A stretch of DNA of 64,000 nucleotides from Boesenbergia rotunda (taxonomy: Eukaryota > Streptophyta > Magnoliopsida > Zingiberales > Zingiberaceae), in contig JAGFNQ010005390.1 in NCBI GenBank assembly GCA_024364735.1, forward strand, positions 1 through 64,000, read 5' to 3'. The notes under the pieces were generated by a model that worked only from the letters and a program-made list of their open reading frames with translations, did not search any database and had not been told where the DNA came from. Position numbers and translations under genes: made by a program. Shown here in pieces: positions 43,127 to 55,224 of this stretch (its first letter is position 1; each line of letters starts with the position of its first letter).

Positions 43127-45726
43127 CTAGTCTATAACACACATTCCTATTAACCTTCTTAAGTTACTAAATTCAGATTCAGGGAGTGGTTTAGTAAATA
43201 TATCAGCTATGTTAGCCTTAGATTCAACATGGTTAAGTTCAATTTCTCCTTTATTAACATGATCTCTGACAAAATAATGTTTAATTTCTATATGTTTGGT
43301 CCTAGAATGGTGGACTGGGTTTTTGGTTAGATTAATTGAACTTAGATTATCTATAAAGATTTTGACTTTCTTAAAATCTAAGTTAAAGTCTTTTAACGTA
43401 TGCATCATCCAAAGTAATTGGGTTGCACACTCACCCATGGCTATGCACTCAGCTTCAGTGGTGGATAGGGCAACACAGTGCTATTTTCTACTGAACCAAC
43501 TAACTAGTGAGGGCCTTAGAAGTTGACATCCACCAATGGTACTTTTCCTATCTAATTTACAGCCAACATAATCTGAGTCAGAAAATCCAATAAGTTCAAA
43601 TTGGGTTGTTCTAGGGTACCAAATTCCTAAATTTTTGTCCCTTTAAGGTACCTAAATATTCTTTTAACTAGGGTTAGATGTGAGTCTTTAGCACATGTTT
43701 GATACCTAGTACACATACTAACTGCAAAGAGAATAGCAGGTCGACTTGCAGTCAGGTAAAGTAAGCTACCTATAGCACTTCTATAATATTTAAGGTCAAC
43801 AGTTTTGCCATTTGGGTCACTATCTACAGTTTGATTGGTAGCCATAGGTGTTTCAATTTCTTTTGCACTATCCATTCAAAATTTTCTAAGTAGTTCTTTA
43901 GTGTATTTTTGTTGATAGACAAAAGTACCCTCACTAGTCTGTTTTATTTGTAGCCCTAAATAAAAAGTTAATTGGCCTACTAAACTCATTTCAAATTCAT
44001 TTTCCATTACCGTTATAAAATCTTACAAAAAATTTGAGTTAGTTGAGCCAAATATTATATCATCTACATATACTTGGGCTATAAAAATATCAATTTTTAG
44101 GGTTTTAACAAATAGTGTTGGGTCAATTTTGCCTTGGTTAAAACCTTTAGATACTAAGTGGTTAGGGAGTCTTTCATACCAGGCCCTAGGGGCTTGCTTA
44201 AGTCCATATAGGGCCTTTTTAAGTTTAAAGACATAGTCAGGGTGTTCTAAGCTTTTAAAATAGGGGGTTGTCCTACATAAACCTCTTCCTTAATTAGGCC
44301 ATTTAGGAAGGCTAACTTAGTTTGAACGCTCAGTTCTGGATCACCTATGATTTGATCAATAGGGTGAGCTGAGCTAACTCGAATGGTTCTGGTTTGGTTA
44401 GGTGAAGGTTCAGTCAGATCATGGTCTTGGTCCTTAATTGGGCTTTCATCTATATCAATACTGGACCTAACAAATCAATTGGTTGGTAGGTGGTTTGATC
44501 AGAGTTATTTGGGTCAGATTTTTCATCAAATTTTACATTTGTAGTTTCTTCAATTTTTAGGGTAGTTTTGTTATAAACTCGATAGGCTCTACTGGTAAGG
44601 GAATAACCTACAAAGATACCTTCCTCAACCTTAGATGTAAACTTTCCTAAGTGTTCTCTCGTATTTAATATATACATTTTACATCCAAATAATTTAAAAT
44701 ACTTAATATTAGGTTGTTTGTTATAATAGATTTCAAAAGATGTTTTTCCTAGATTTTTATTTATAGTTATTCTATTTTGTACATAATAGGCTGTACTGAC
44801 AGCCTCAGCCCAAAGGTATTTAGGTAAGTTGTATTCATTAAGCATTGTTCTGGTTGCTTCTTGTAGTGTTCTATTTTTTCTTTCTACAATTCCATTTTGC
44901 TGAGGTGTTTTAGGCAGAAGAATTCGTGGTGGTAGCCATTTTCTAAACAGAATTGATTAAATTTTTGATTTTTGAATTCCCCACCGTTATCGCTCCTAAG
45001 TCTTATAATTTTAACCCTTTTTTCATTTTCTGTTAATTTGCAAAATTGAGTAAATATATCAAAAGTTTCATCTTTATTTTTTAAGAATTTTACCCAGGTG
45101 AATCTTGAATAGTCATCTATAATTACTAAACAGTATAGATTCCCACTAATTGATTTTACCTCATGTGAGTCAAATAGGTCTAGGTGAATTAATTCAAGAA
45201 TTGATTTAGTTTGAGTTTGATTAGTTGGTTTGTGAGTTGATCTAGTTTGTTTCCTTTGTTGACAAGCATTACATAAGGTTGTCTCAAAGATAGGTAACTT
45301 TGGTAGGCCTCTAACAAAACCATTTAGTTTAGGTAATTTTCTGAAGTAAGTGTGTGAAAGTCTCCTATGCCAGAGCCAAGTCTCATCCTTATGTGTTAAA
45401 AGATAATTTGCTAGGGGACGGGTTAACCTAATTTCATAGATGTTATTGTGCCTATGTCCTCTAAGTGTGATGTTTGGGTTGTTAGTGTGTTTGATCAGAC
45501 ATTCATTGGCCAAGAACCTAACCTTATACCCAGTGTCACACAATTGGCTGATACTTAGTAAATTGAAGTGAAAGTTTTCAACAAGTAAGACATTTTTAAT
45601 TATAAAAGCAGACTCAAGTTCAATGTTACCTAGGCCAATTACCTTAAGTTTACCGTTGTTTCCAAACGCAACGATCCCTAGACTTTTGTACTTGAGTTTT
45701 GTAAACTTGGTGGGATCCCCAGTCAT
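43127..45726 (-). pseudogene. Copia B pol remnant
   Basis: 44884-45726 has the protease C-terminal part, pre-integrase (LWHRRLSH, CNACQQRKQT) and integrase core (LIHLDLFDSH, RSDNGGEF). 44450-44845 is integrase C-terminal. RT is broken between 43880 and 44400 (YVDD equivalent at about 44060 reads Y-V-D-D on the minus strand). 43627-43875 and 43127-43438 give the RT end and RNase H (LFAVSMCTRYQ, FTKPLPESEF). Frameshifts separate all pieces. Confidence 0.88.
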
Positions 45727-45815
45727 GTGTCTGGAGCACCCACTGTCGATAATCCACTTGTTTTCCTATAGTTAGGTAGGAGATTTTTTAGAATTTAGTT
45801 TAAGTTTTGAATGAG

Positions 45816-46720
45816 TTAAAGGAATGATTTAAAGAAACTTAAGAAATTTGAACTCCAAAAAAAACTTAAGAAGTTTAAAATTTTGAAAATTTTAAAACGC
45901 TTAGGAGAATTTGAATTTTGAAAAACCTTAAGAAATTTGAAGACTTGAAATTTTGAAAAAGTTAAGGAATTTAAAAGATTTAAGGAATTGAAAATTTTGA
46001 ATTTTGAACAACTTAAAAAGGACATAAGGAATTTGAAATTTTGAATTTTGAATTTAGTTGTCCTTATTCATCTCACTTGATCTAAGTTGTCAATCAAAGG
46101 GATCCTGTGATTTGTGTGAGATAAGTTTGAGTTTGTTTTATAAAAGTTAATCTGACCTTTGTTAGATTCAGGTTTGACAAGAAGCAGTTTAAAAATATAC
46201 TTCCATAATTGGTTTCTAGGCCATGGCGAAGCACAGAGGTCTTCTTTGGCCAAAGCCTTATTGGATCAATAACCACTTTCTAGGTAAAACCGCTTAAGGA
46301 AGTTGTACTTTTAACCTACCTATTGAAACTCCGTGGTCTAACTAGTCTAGGATGTGGCGGGGTAGTTTCGGCTAGTTCCACTGGGCTAAGAAGAGCAAAT
46401 AGAGGATGCATTCCCCTACCTGACTCCTTAGATCAGCTTCCCTAACGTACTATCAGCTCGCCCTACCCTGGTACTGAGTAGGTCAAGTGTCAGACTAACT
46501 TTTGAAACTAGTCCTAGGTACCCAGACGGGTAAAGGGTGACTTTGAGGTGCAAACTAATTTGATGTCTCCCCCTAAATTATAGGTAGGGTGTTTAGGGTC
46601 AATGTAATGAATGTCCTTTCTGGGGACATAGTATTGGTTCTGCCCTACTTGCTCTGTTAGGTAAGCTTTCGGGGCCCACGCTTTTCGCCGGTTTTCACGT
46701 GGGTGGACAAATGAGATAAA
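45816..46720 (-). other. Copia B non-coding segment between gag and pol pieces
   Basis: 45830-46060 is a run of short direct repeats (GAATTTGAAAATTTTGAAAAACTTAAG-like, 25-30 bp) that yields a phenylalanine/leucine-rich pseudo-ORF. The rest has no recognised domain. Confidence 0.5.
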
Positions 46721-46726
46721 GGATTT

Positions 46727-48182
46727 TTAGGTCGATCCTGATTTATTTCCTATCCCAGATTTATTGTATACGCCCTTTTGAAATCCAAGAATAAGGTCAA
46801 GATTCTTGGACCGGGTTGTAAAAGTTGTTAGTATGTCCTTGAGGTTTTGAACTTCACCCTTTAGGGTGGAGTTATCATTTTCAAGTTCAATTGTTCTTTC
46901 ATTTTGAGTTGATTCAGTTAAGGTTTTGGTATTAATTAATTGCTCCTTAAGGTCTTGATTTTTCTTAAGGAGATGGTCATTCCTAGATTTAGATGCAAGC
47001 AATTTTTTATTTAAAACAGAGATAATCATAAAAAAAATTATTAATTGAATCTAAGTATACCTCAGTCGAGCCGTCTGAAAAGAGTCCAATCTCTTGGCTC
47101 GACTCGTATTCGGAATCTTCGTGGCTCTCCAAGTCTGATCCAGGTCTGGTTGCCATTAGCGTGAGGTAACATGAGTTTTTTGGTGGTTCATCATCGGAGT
47201 CGTCCAATCTCTCATCTCAGGTGGCTTGTAAAGCCTTCTTCTTCTTGTTCTTCTTGGGTTTGTCCTCCTTTTTATAGGGGCATTCATGTTTGAAGTGTCC
47301 TTTTCTGTTGCAGCTGAAGCAGGTCATTTTGCTTTTACCTTCATTGCTGGTGGGCTTCATTATCTTTTGGAGGTCCCTTTTCGAAAACTTGTTCTTCTTT
47401 TTGGCAATGACTTTTCTTACCAAGTTTACTATTTGCTCCTCGTCGTCTGAGTCTGACTGTGGTTCTTCTTCAGATTCTTATTGAATATTCTTCTTCGACT
47501 TGACCTTTCTTGAAGAATCTGCAAACAAAGCAAACCCTTTCTCGGCCTTGGCGTTAGTTTGTTCATGCAACTCTAATTCACAAAACAGTTCATCTAAATT
47601 TATTTTGGAAAGATTCCTAGAAATTTTATAAGCATCTACAATGGATGCCCATAATGAATTTCTTGGAAAGGCATTTAGTGCATACCTTATAATGTCTCTA
47701 TTTTCTTGTTTGTGCCCAATCAGGTGGAGTCCATTTAGTATGTCCTTGATCCGAGCGTGAAGTTAACTTGCAAATTCTCCTTCCTGCATTTTCATATTAA
47801 ACAATTTATTTAAAAGCAAATACCTTTTTGTTACCTTTGCATCAGTAGTGCCTTCATGCAACTCAATTAGTTTATCCCAAAGTTCTTTTGCTAATTCGAT
47901 TGGTCCGATTCTGTTCAGCTCTTCTTTGGTTAGTCTGCATTGGAGGGTGTTCTGCGCTTTGAACTCGATCTGAGCTTTTTTCTTTATTTTCAGGTTCCAT
48001 CTATCGGGCTTCAGTGGCGCCTTGTTTCCCTCGTCCATTAGTCGTTCGTAGCCAGTTTGCATCGTGAACTATTGATCCATATCGATTTTGAGGTACACTT
48101 CCATTCTCTGCTTCTAGTAGGGGAAATCCTCCCCGTTGAAGAGCGGAGGACGAGCAATGCTGTAACTTTCATTTTGGGCCAT
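46727..48182 (-). pseudogene. Copia B gag remnant
   Basis: The ATG at 48182 starts MAQNESYSIARPPLFNG. A TAG appears after F-P-Y, near residue 23. 47763-48062 has the UBN2 gag domain (LTKEELNRIGPIELAKELWD, KLIELHEGT). The knuckle CFSCNRKGHFKHECP lies in 47217-47423, followed by TGA at 47217-47219 and continuation in the same frame (D-E, then an acidic stretch). 46727-47029 is a coiled-coil tail. The TGA sits at the same place as in Copia E. Confidence 0.85.
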
Positions 48183-48445
48183 CTGTGTTTGACAAAAAAA
48201 CAACAAAACTCATTCCAAGACTAAGTCTTGGATTAGTGGTGTGGTACGAAAAAAAAGGAATAAGAGAAGAGAGACTCAAAATGGTGTTGCACCAAATTCG
48301 AGTAAAACTGAATGAACAAAAGAAAATGATCTAAATTTAAGCAACAATACCTAATTTAGATTGTGCAATGAAAAACACAAAATGCGAAGAAAAATGGATC
48401 TCTCCTGGCTCTTACGGTGGTTGCACCGATTCAGAGCATACCAAC

Positions 48446-48457
48446 GCTCTGATACCA
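48446..48457 (-). promoter_or_regulatory. Copia B primer binding site
   Basis: TGGTATCAGAGC on the minus strand, two bases from the LTR edge. Confidence 0.92.
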
Positions 48458-48459
48458 CT

Positions 48460-49818
48460 TGTAGGACCGATGCACGTGAGAGGGGGGTGAATCACGTGAC
48501 TTTTAAAACTTATGTTTTAAAATCAGAGTCGAGAGAAAATCATACGATGCTTTGAAAAACGTGCACAGCGGAAGAATTAAAAAACGAAACACGAAAGCGA
48601 AAAATAATAAAACAATAAGCAAGGAGTTTTACTTCGTTCGGAGCCTTCGGCGACTCCTACTCGAAGGCCCAGGCTCCTTGAACCTTTCCTGTGGGAAATC
48701 CACTAAAATCCTCTACCGGTAAACTCTCGGTAGAGAGATTCGAATACAAGATTGGGCAGAAGTGTAACAACCCTACACTTCCCCCTTAAATAATTTTAGT
48801 GCAGACAGAACAATTAAAAATACGTTACCCAACACTTAAGATTATCTGAAGCAGCTTGGGTGTTGGGAGCGATCTTCCGGCAGCGGTTGGACAGCGTCGA
48901 GTCAAAGCACAAACCACAGTAGAGGAGCGTGGAAGCAGGAGAGCGCCAAAGCTTGAACTAGAGAAAAAAAACTTGTCTTGTTAGAGGGCTCGCTTGCGTC
49001 TTTTTATAGTGCCTCGAGCTGCCAATATTCAATCCGATGCATGATCTTCTCAGCCCAAATTTTATCCATCAGCAAGCTATTCTTTGGGATAACTCAAAGA
49101 AGATAACGTTTCTATCCTTTGCTTCACTTACAAAAATAATTTAAATAAATTTTAAACTCTCGTACAGAATAATATTTTATCATTAGTAGGAGTAATTTTA
49201 TTTTTAAATAAAATAAGAAATATGAATAATTTAAATGAGAGTTTATCCTCCACCGAGGCTTTAAATGAGGAATACTTTAGTAAAATTTAACTACAAATTC
49301 TAATTATTCACATATCAAATAAAACCTGTAAAATAGAGTTAATGCAATGGACTGAGATAAGAATGCATTTAGAATTAATTAGACCTCGTCCAAACCTGAA
49401 TAAGGATCTAACCAGGACTCAACCAAGGTCACCAAAATGGGCCTAAGTTGGGTCGTGCCTACAGTCCTAAAATAGGACCCGTCCTCACTGGTTCGCTCCT
49501 CCAGTGACTTACCTTACTTACCTCGTACAGCCCTACTCAACTTCTTAACCCACCAGGTCTTCCTGCCTGGGCTCAACCACCCTGGTCTTTTTGTCAAGTT
49601 TCAACCAACTTTGGCTTCAGCCAATTGTCAGGCCCCGCGAACCCAACTGGACTTCCCACCAGGACTCAACCACCCTGGACTTCAGCCTGGTGTCAGGTCC
49701 TAGGTCTTTCAACCCTGCACACTTAGAAAAGAGGTCAAAACCAAAAGCAAACCTAACTTTATCCTATTTGTCATTTATCAAAACTTAAGTTTAACTATTA
49801 GTGCAAATTGCACCAACA
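48460..49818 (-). repeat. Copia B 5' LTR
   Basis: 1359 bp, TGTAGGACC ... CACCAACA, near-identical to 40960-42316. Contains repeated CCAGGTCTTC/CACCAGG motifs and no gene. Confidence 0.93.
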
Positions 49819-50267
49819 TTCGCCACGTCCCCCAATTGTCAGTTACAGGATAACCCTTGCAACGGTCCACGCAGCCATTAAATCCGGACCGTTATTGGAA
49901 TTATGGGTCATTATCATCCCGTAATAATTGGTGATGATTATCGGCAGATCCGAAGAAAGGGGGACCGTTACTTGAGGTTGAGTGCTCCTTGGGCTCTACT
50001 ACCCCGAGGTGATCTCGAGATCTTTTGGCCTGGGGGGGTCCCGGGCGTTTACCTTCCCGAGTTGGTCTCGGGGACCTGACCCGAGGTGATCTCGGGCATG
50101 TGTCTTCCCGGGTCGATCTCCAGAGTATGGTTGCTCGTGGTGTTCTCAGGAACCCACCTTCCCGAGGGGGCCTCAGCGCCATGTAAAGAGGGTCATCCAG
50201 ACTCGGTAGATCTTGCCACATAACTTCTTCAATAAATGTGTCAGCTACGGGGTGCTCAACCCCATCA
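49819..50267 (-). repeat. Gypsy F 3' LTR, second piece
   Basis: Continues the LTR after Copia B and ends GTGCTCAACCCCATCA like 60032. Matches 59590-60032. Confidence 0.9.
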
Positions 50268-50270
50268 CAA

Positions 50271-50285
50271 GTCCCTCCCTTCAAG
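50271..50285 (-). promoter_or_regulatory. Gypsy F polypurine tract
   Basis: Minus-strand TTGAAGGGAGGGACT next to the 3' LTR edge. Confidence 0.75.
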
Positions 50286-50860
50286 CCAAATCGAAGGAAG
50301 TGTTGATGACTGATTAGACTAGTGGTGTAGCGCAGAAGCTATGTTATGAAGGGTCCATGCACCCATTACTACTTTATTGGCGGCACGTTGAGTCCGAGGA
50401 ATCGAAACATTCATCCCGGGGTCCGAGGTTATCTCCTTTTGAATTAGCCCTCCTAAAAGGCTCCTGCAATTCTTGAGACGCGACAATGATATCCGTCCAT
50501 CATCCATAAAAGCGCATGACACTCTTTAATGGAGACAAAACCCCTTCACGAGTTTGTCTTCGCAACGTGCCCTAACCGCTTTCCTTGCGATATCTTGCTG
50601 ACATGCGCAGCTATAGCAGGCTCTCATCAAACGACTGTTCAGTGGCACTGCCATGATGTGGCTATTCCCCGTCGTCCACATGCCTTGCTCCTATTGCACA
50701 CATGCAGGCGGCTTCCTTTGTATAAGAAGGGAAGGCGAAGACGTTTGACCACCTTCCTGTTCCATCGTTTAGCAGACCTCGTCTTTGTCTTCTTTCCTAA
50801 GGACTCCTTGCGCATAAGTCTTTTGCTTCCTTCTCATCTTTTTCCTTAGGAACCAAGGAG
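50286..50860. other. Upstream region of the antisense gene in Gypsy F
   Basis: No firm coding region. A TATA-like TGTATAAGAAG at about 50718 and a pyrimidine-rich acceptor TTTTTCCTTAG ending at 50849 suggest that the antisense transcript starts here and has an upstream exon. Confidence 0.4.
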
Positions 50861-53369
50861 GGCTACCAAGTGGAGTGGTATGAGTCCGCATCTTCTAGAG
50901 TGAGGCCGAAAGCTCTACGAGCGGCCATTGAGGCCCACGGCATTCCGGCCGAGATGGCGATGGTGATCCCTAGAGTGGACCAGACACCGGTGGAACCTCC
51001 CATAGGTTTCTTTACCTTCTTTCTGGTACAAGTAGAGTCCAGGCTCCGTTTCCCCATTCCTCCTTTATTCATGAATGTGACCTCCTATTTTGGTATCCCT
51101 CTACACCAGATGGCTCCCAACGCCTTTGCTCAGATGGGCAGGGCGTACATTATTTTTAAACTCTTCAACATTCCTCTGACCCCTTGCCTTTTCCATTCCT
51201 TTTTTGTTCCGATTATCTTGCGAGGGGCGTTTAGCTTTACAGCGCGCCCAAGCCATAGGTTCTTAGGAGGGTTCCCTTCTTCTCATAAAGGGTGGAAGGA
51301 GAAGTTTTTCTTCATTCGACTGCCCCACAGTCCTTTCATCTCCCATCGCTGGACGAAGACTCTGCCTGCTCCCCCTATCCTAGGGAATTTTCTACAAGAT
51401 CCAGCCTACCAGCGAGCTAGGAGAATTCTCTCCGACATGGAGTTCAGCTGCCCGGGCCTAGTACAGAGTGAGGAGTTGATGTACCGCGCGAGCCTTAACC
51501 CTAAAGTGACCCGCATCAGCCCCAGCCTTGGTAAGTTTACCTTTTCTATCAATGCCTGTTAATTCTAACTGATGTTTTGTTGTCTATCTATTGCAGAGGA
51601 AATCATGCTCTCGAGGGAAATTAATTGGCTCATCAAGTGGGATGAAGCCAATAAAGGGGCCTTGGATCCCCCTCTAATCCCTCTCGCCTCGCCTTCTGCT
51701 TCAATCGAGTCCTCGGAGGGGACTGTCGAATCCTCCAGTGAGTATGTCGCGCCAGAGTAGGCAGAGGCTTCTGCTATGCCTCAGACACTTGTCGATCAAG
51801 GGGTTCCAGGCGTGTCTGCCAGCCCGAGGGCCGACGTCCCTTTGGGGACTGATCAACCTCCTGCCGTCATCCATACGGGGGAGGCCACAGGGAGGTCATT
51901 GCCTCCCGCCAACCCACAAATGCCCAAACTCTCTGGGCGGCATAAGAGAAAACTCCCGGAAGGCCTATTCTCGAGGTGGAAAAGGTTGCGTCCCCTCAGT
52001 TCGAGCATGCTCCCTTCCATCCCTAAGGAAGGCATTCCTACGTCCGATGATGAGGATGTCGTCTCGCTGTCTCCATCTCCCCAGCCGATTGCCTCTATAG
52101 AGACAGGTGGTCAGGCCCTTGGTTCCTCCCCGGTCAATCCTTCCGAGGCCCCGAAAAGCAAGCAAGCATTGCCTACCAACCCTTGGATGCAGCTCGACCG
52201 CCTACGCAAAAGGCTTGACGCGGCCTCGAAGGCTGCCATGCAGTCCTCCCCCCCCCCCCCCCCGGTGCAATTTAAGGAGGTCCCTGCCGAGGGCATTTCT
52301 CTCGAGGGGGCCTCCAGTTCAGAGGAGGATGATTCTGGCCCCTCTACAGTGCCACCTGGGGCTCCCCTTGTCTAGCCACTTCCTACACGCAGAGACTCCC
52401 CATTCTCTGTGAGCCGAGCTGACCCCCCGAGAAGTCAAGGAGGCTCAAGAGCGGAAGCCATGCGAGTCTCCGCTGGGCCTCTCAGCACCCTCCGTGAGTC
52501 TCTTTTGAAGGTAAGTGTTCTAGGTACATAGGTTGTTTCCCCTTATGCTCTATAACTCCTTTGCGCTATGATAGGCGGCTCAAGACTGTCTGAGAACCAA
52601 CTGCCACCTGTACGCCTGGCCAGAGATCTAGGCCCTGACCCGTCGAGCCTTGAGAGCAGAGGCTACAGCCGATCATGAGCATAGGGCGGGACTCATGCAA
52701 GCAGGGGTCAGCAGGGCTCTCCGAACGAAGGTGGAGCACCAGCTAGACACCCTGTTATCCATGGAGTCTGCCCTACAGAGTTCTCGGTGTCGGGAATGTC
52801 TGATGTCCGAGAGGGACGTGGCCCTTACAAACGACCTACTCCATGTGACTCAGGAGCGGGACCGACTTCAGGAGAGGGAGGAGAAGCTGTCGGGGGATGT
52901 CCGACTCCTAGAGACTTCGGCCTGGAAGCTGAATGAGCGCATCAAAGACCAAGTGCACCAGTTGGCCCATAAGGAAGATTCCCTCCTGGCGGCAGCTGAT
53001 CGCTCGATCGACCCTGAGGAGGACATGACCTAGACATGATCGAAAACCCTGGCCATTTCGGCAGGACTCAAAGCGACCTTGGAAGACCAGGACAAACTGT
53101 CTTCCGAGGTGGCTCGGCTAAAGATGGCCCAGGAGGCAGCCACGGCCGAAAAGCGCCATCTTCGGACGGCCGAGGACTCCTGTCTCAAGGATGCTGAGGC
53201 AGAATTCAAGGCTAAATTCTTAGAGTCGGACGAATTGGGCGATATCCTAGTCGGCCAAGTAATGAAGCATTTGAAGCAAGACTTCCATAGAGCCATCGAC
53301 CAGCTAAGGAAGGCCCAACTCCTACTGTCGAATGTCGACCTGAGCTTTATGAGTATCGACCGAGTCTAG
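50850..53369 (+). pseudogene. Antisense multi-exon gene of Gypsy F (putative gypsy-type transposon domain plus coiled coil)
   Basis: Plus strand, opposite to the element. 50850-51530 encodes the domain often named putative gypsy-type transposon / Transposase_28 (MEWYESASSRVRPKAL, PIGFFTFFLVQVESRLRFP, NAFAQMGRAYIIFKLF). Intron 51531-51596 (GTAAGT...TTGCAG) joins in frame to EEIMLSREINWLIKWDEANK. A TAG after YVAPE is followed in the same frame by a proline/serine-rich acidic linker to 52375. A second intron-like segment is 52511-52574 (GTAAGTG...GATAG). 52650-53033 and 53079-53369 are long coiled coils (RDRLQEREEKLSGDVRLLE, EDQDKLSSEVARLKM). Stops show the copy is dead. The function of this family is unknown. 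Confidence 0.75.
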
Positions 53370-55224
53370 GAGGAGCTCCCGCCCGAAGACAAGGAATTGT
53401 AGGAAACATAGAGCTACTTTACCCTCCGGACCTTGCCTTTTTCCCATTCATGTTGTACTCAGTTTGATTCGTAATGAAGGCCTTTTTCGTCTTACTGCCT
53501 TGAGTATTTTTTTTGTTTGGCTCTTTGTGTTATTTGTCCTTGTCAGGAGGACCAAGGGAATTGAAGAGCCGGTGTTTTTCCTCGACACTAGGAGCCATAT
53601 CGTAGACTAACATTCTTGCAAAATAAGCGTTCCTTCCCGGTCCGTGGGGCAAGGGAGCCCCTGCATGTCCCCAATAGCCTCTTTGGTTGATTTCGGGAAC
53701 CCAGGGCCGCTCGTGATGTCAGGTATCTCCTGGGTTGGGATGACCTCGGGGTTTTTGGGTTCCCCTTGGGTGTGGGTCTTCCCAAGGTAGCCCTAAAAGT
53801 TTGACTGCCAGGCCAGAAGCAATTCATCTGTGGGACCCGTACTGGTTCCCTTCTCGACTGAGTGCTTAGTGCGTTCGTGAAATCCGAATAGTCATCTTCG
53901 AGCTCCAGGCGGTTTCTTGAAGTTATCCATAATGGTTTGCGAACTCCGAGGTGCCGCAGAGACCTACCAATCAATGGCGACAAGGAAGAGGTAACGCTTC
54001 AAGATTGGTGTCCACTATTGACCCCGCACCATGCCCCCAATAAATGCAAGGGGGTGGCTATCCCTATAAAGGTGGAAGGCTAAATCGCTCTTCCCCCTTC
54101 ATCTTTCCTTCCTCCTCTGGTAAGGACCCATGAGTAAGGAAGGAAAAAGAGGTCATAGACTGGAGGCGAGGTCTGAGAGGGGAGAGGTTCGCTGCCCAGA
54201 GGGGCGCGAAGCCACTTCAGCACAGGCGAAGTCCGGTGCTCTCAGAACTACCTGTAGAGCTTACATCACGCCAGTACATCCTCCACCACTCCCTTCTGAC
54301 AGGGGTCGTCCGCATCACCGGAGAGCATAGCAGAGATGATGTCACCCATTTTACTGGAGGGCATAACAGAGATGGAACCACATGTCTCACCGGAGAGTCC
54401 AGAAGAGACATCACATGTTTCGCCGGAGAGCATAGCAGAGATGATGTCATCTCTTTCACTCGAGAGCATAGCCAACTTCCCCCGATTTTATATCAGAAAG
54501 TGTCTCCTGCTGGTGGCTCCCCGACCCATTTCCACTGCTCTCCACCTCCTGATCACTCAATTCCCTGAGTTTTGGGCATCAGCCGATCGTCCACTTCAGG
54601 CGTCAGTCAGGCATGGAGTAGGTTGCCATCCGAGGAGGAGTTGTAGCCACTGCTTTTCCTTTCCTCCCTTTGTATTTTGCAATTCTTCTTTGTTTCTAAA
54701 TGTGAGTTAGATGTAAGAAGTAATCAGAGCCTTTGAATGGAAATGTTTTGTCCCTTTACCTTGCGTACCCTAAGTTACTCCTGTTTCCTTCTCGACCACG
54801 GGTGGTAATAAAAATGGAGGACCAAGAAGTCCCAGCCGCGACCGAAGCTTCAGGGGCCAAGACCACCCACCACTGGAAGATGGTTCTGAGCTAAGCAACC
54901 AGGCGGGAATGATGAGGCAATAGAGGAGAGCCCGGGCAAAGGAGTGGTCCCCTCTACCGGGTCCACTGATTGTATCCCCTATTTTTTGTATTTCCTTGAG
55001 ATTTCATTGTTAATGTATTCCCCATAGAAATGAAGGACGACACTTGTTACCTTTGACATGTAAGCGCTTTGAGCAATAATCAGATATCATGCCTGTTTCC
55101 CTTGTCTGAGGGCATTGTTTCATATCTGGTCGGCTATGTATTAACTTTCTTCTCCTACATTCCCCCTAGCCTCCCACAGATCATGGCCAGAGGTTGTAGG
55201 GTTTGCTTGGCTCTGGGTCAGGAA
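53370..55224. other. Gypsy F internal non-coding region
   Basis: 3' side of the antisense gene. At 54312-54472 there is a diverged tandem repeat of about 40 bp (GGAGAGCATAGCAGAGATGA type) readable in several frames. No domain recognised. Confidence 0.5.

Larger units (their letters stand above)
40960..49818 (-). mobile_element. Copia B (SIRE-like), complete but dead
   Basis: 8.86 kb with two LTRs of 1357 and 1359 bp, primer site, gag, integrase, RT, RNase H and polypurine tract in Copia order. Inserted in the 3' LTR of Gypsy F. No exact target duplication is visible (CTTGT left, TTCGC right), so the junction is slightly eroded. LTRs differ at about a dozen positions in the first 165 bases, so the insertion is not recent. 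Sequence resembles Copia E but is distinct. Confidence 0.92.

Noticed and set aside
40955..49823. Exact target duplication for Copia B
   Set aside because: The flanking 5-mers are CTTGT and TTCGC, which do not match. The insertion is supported by the paired LTRs and by continuity of the Gypsy F LTR, but the duplication is not.
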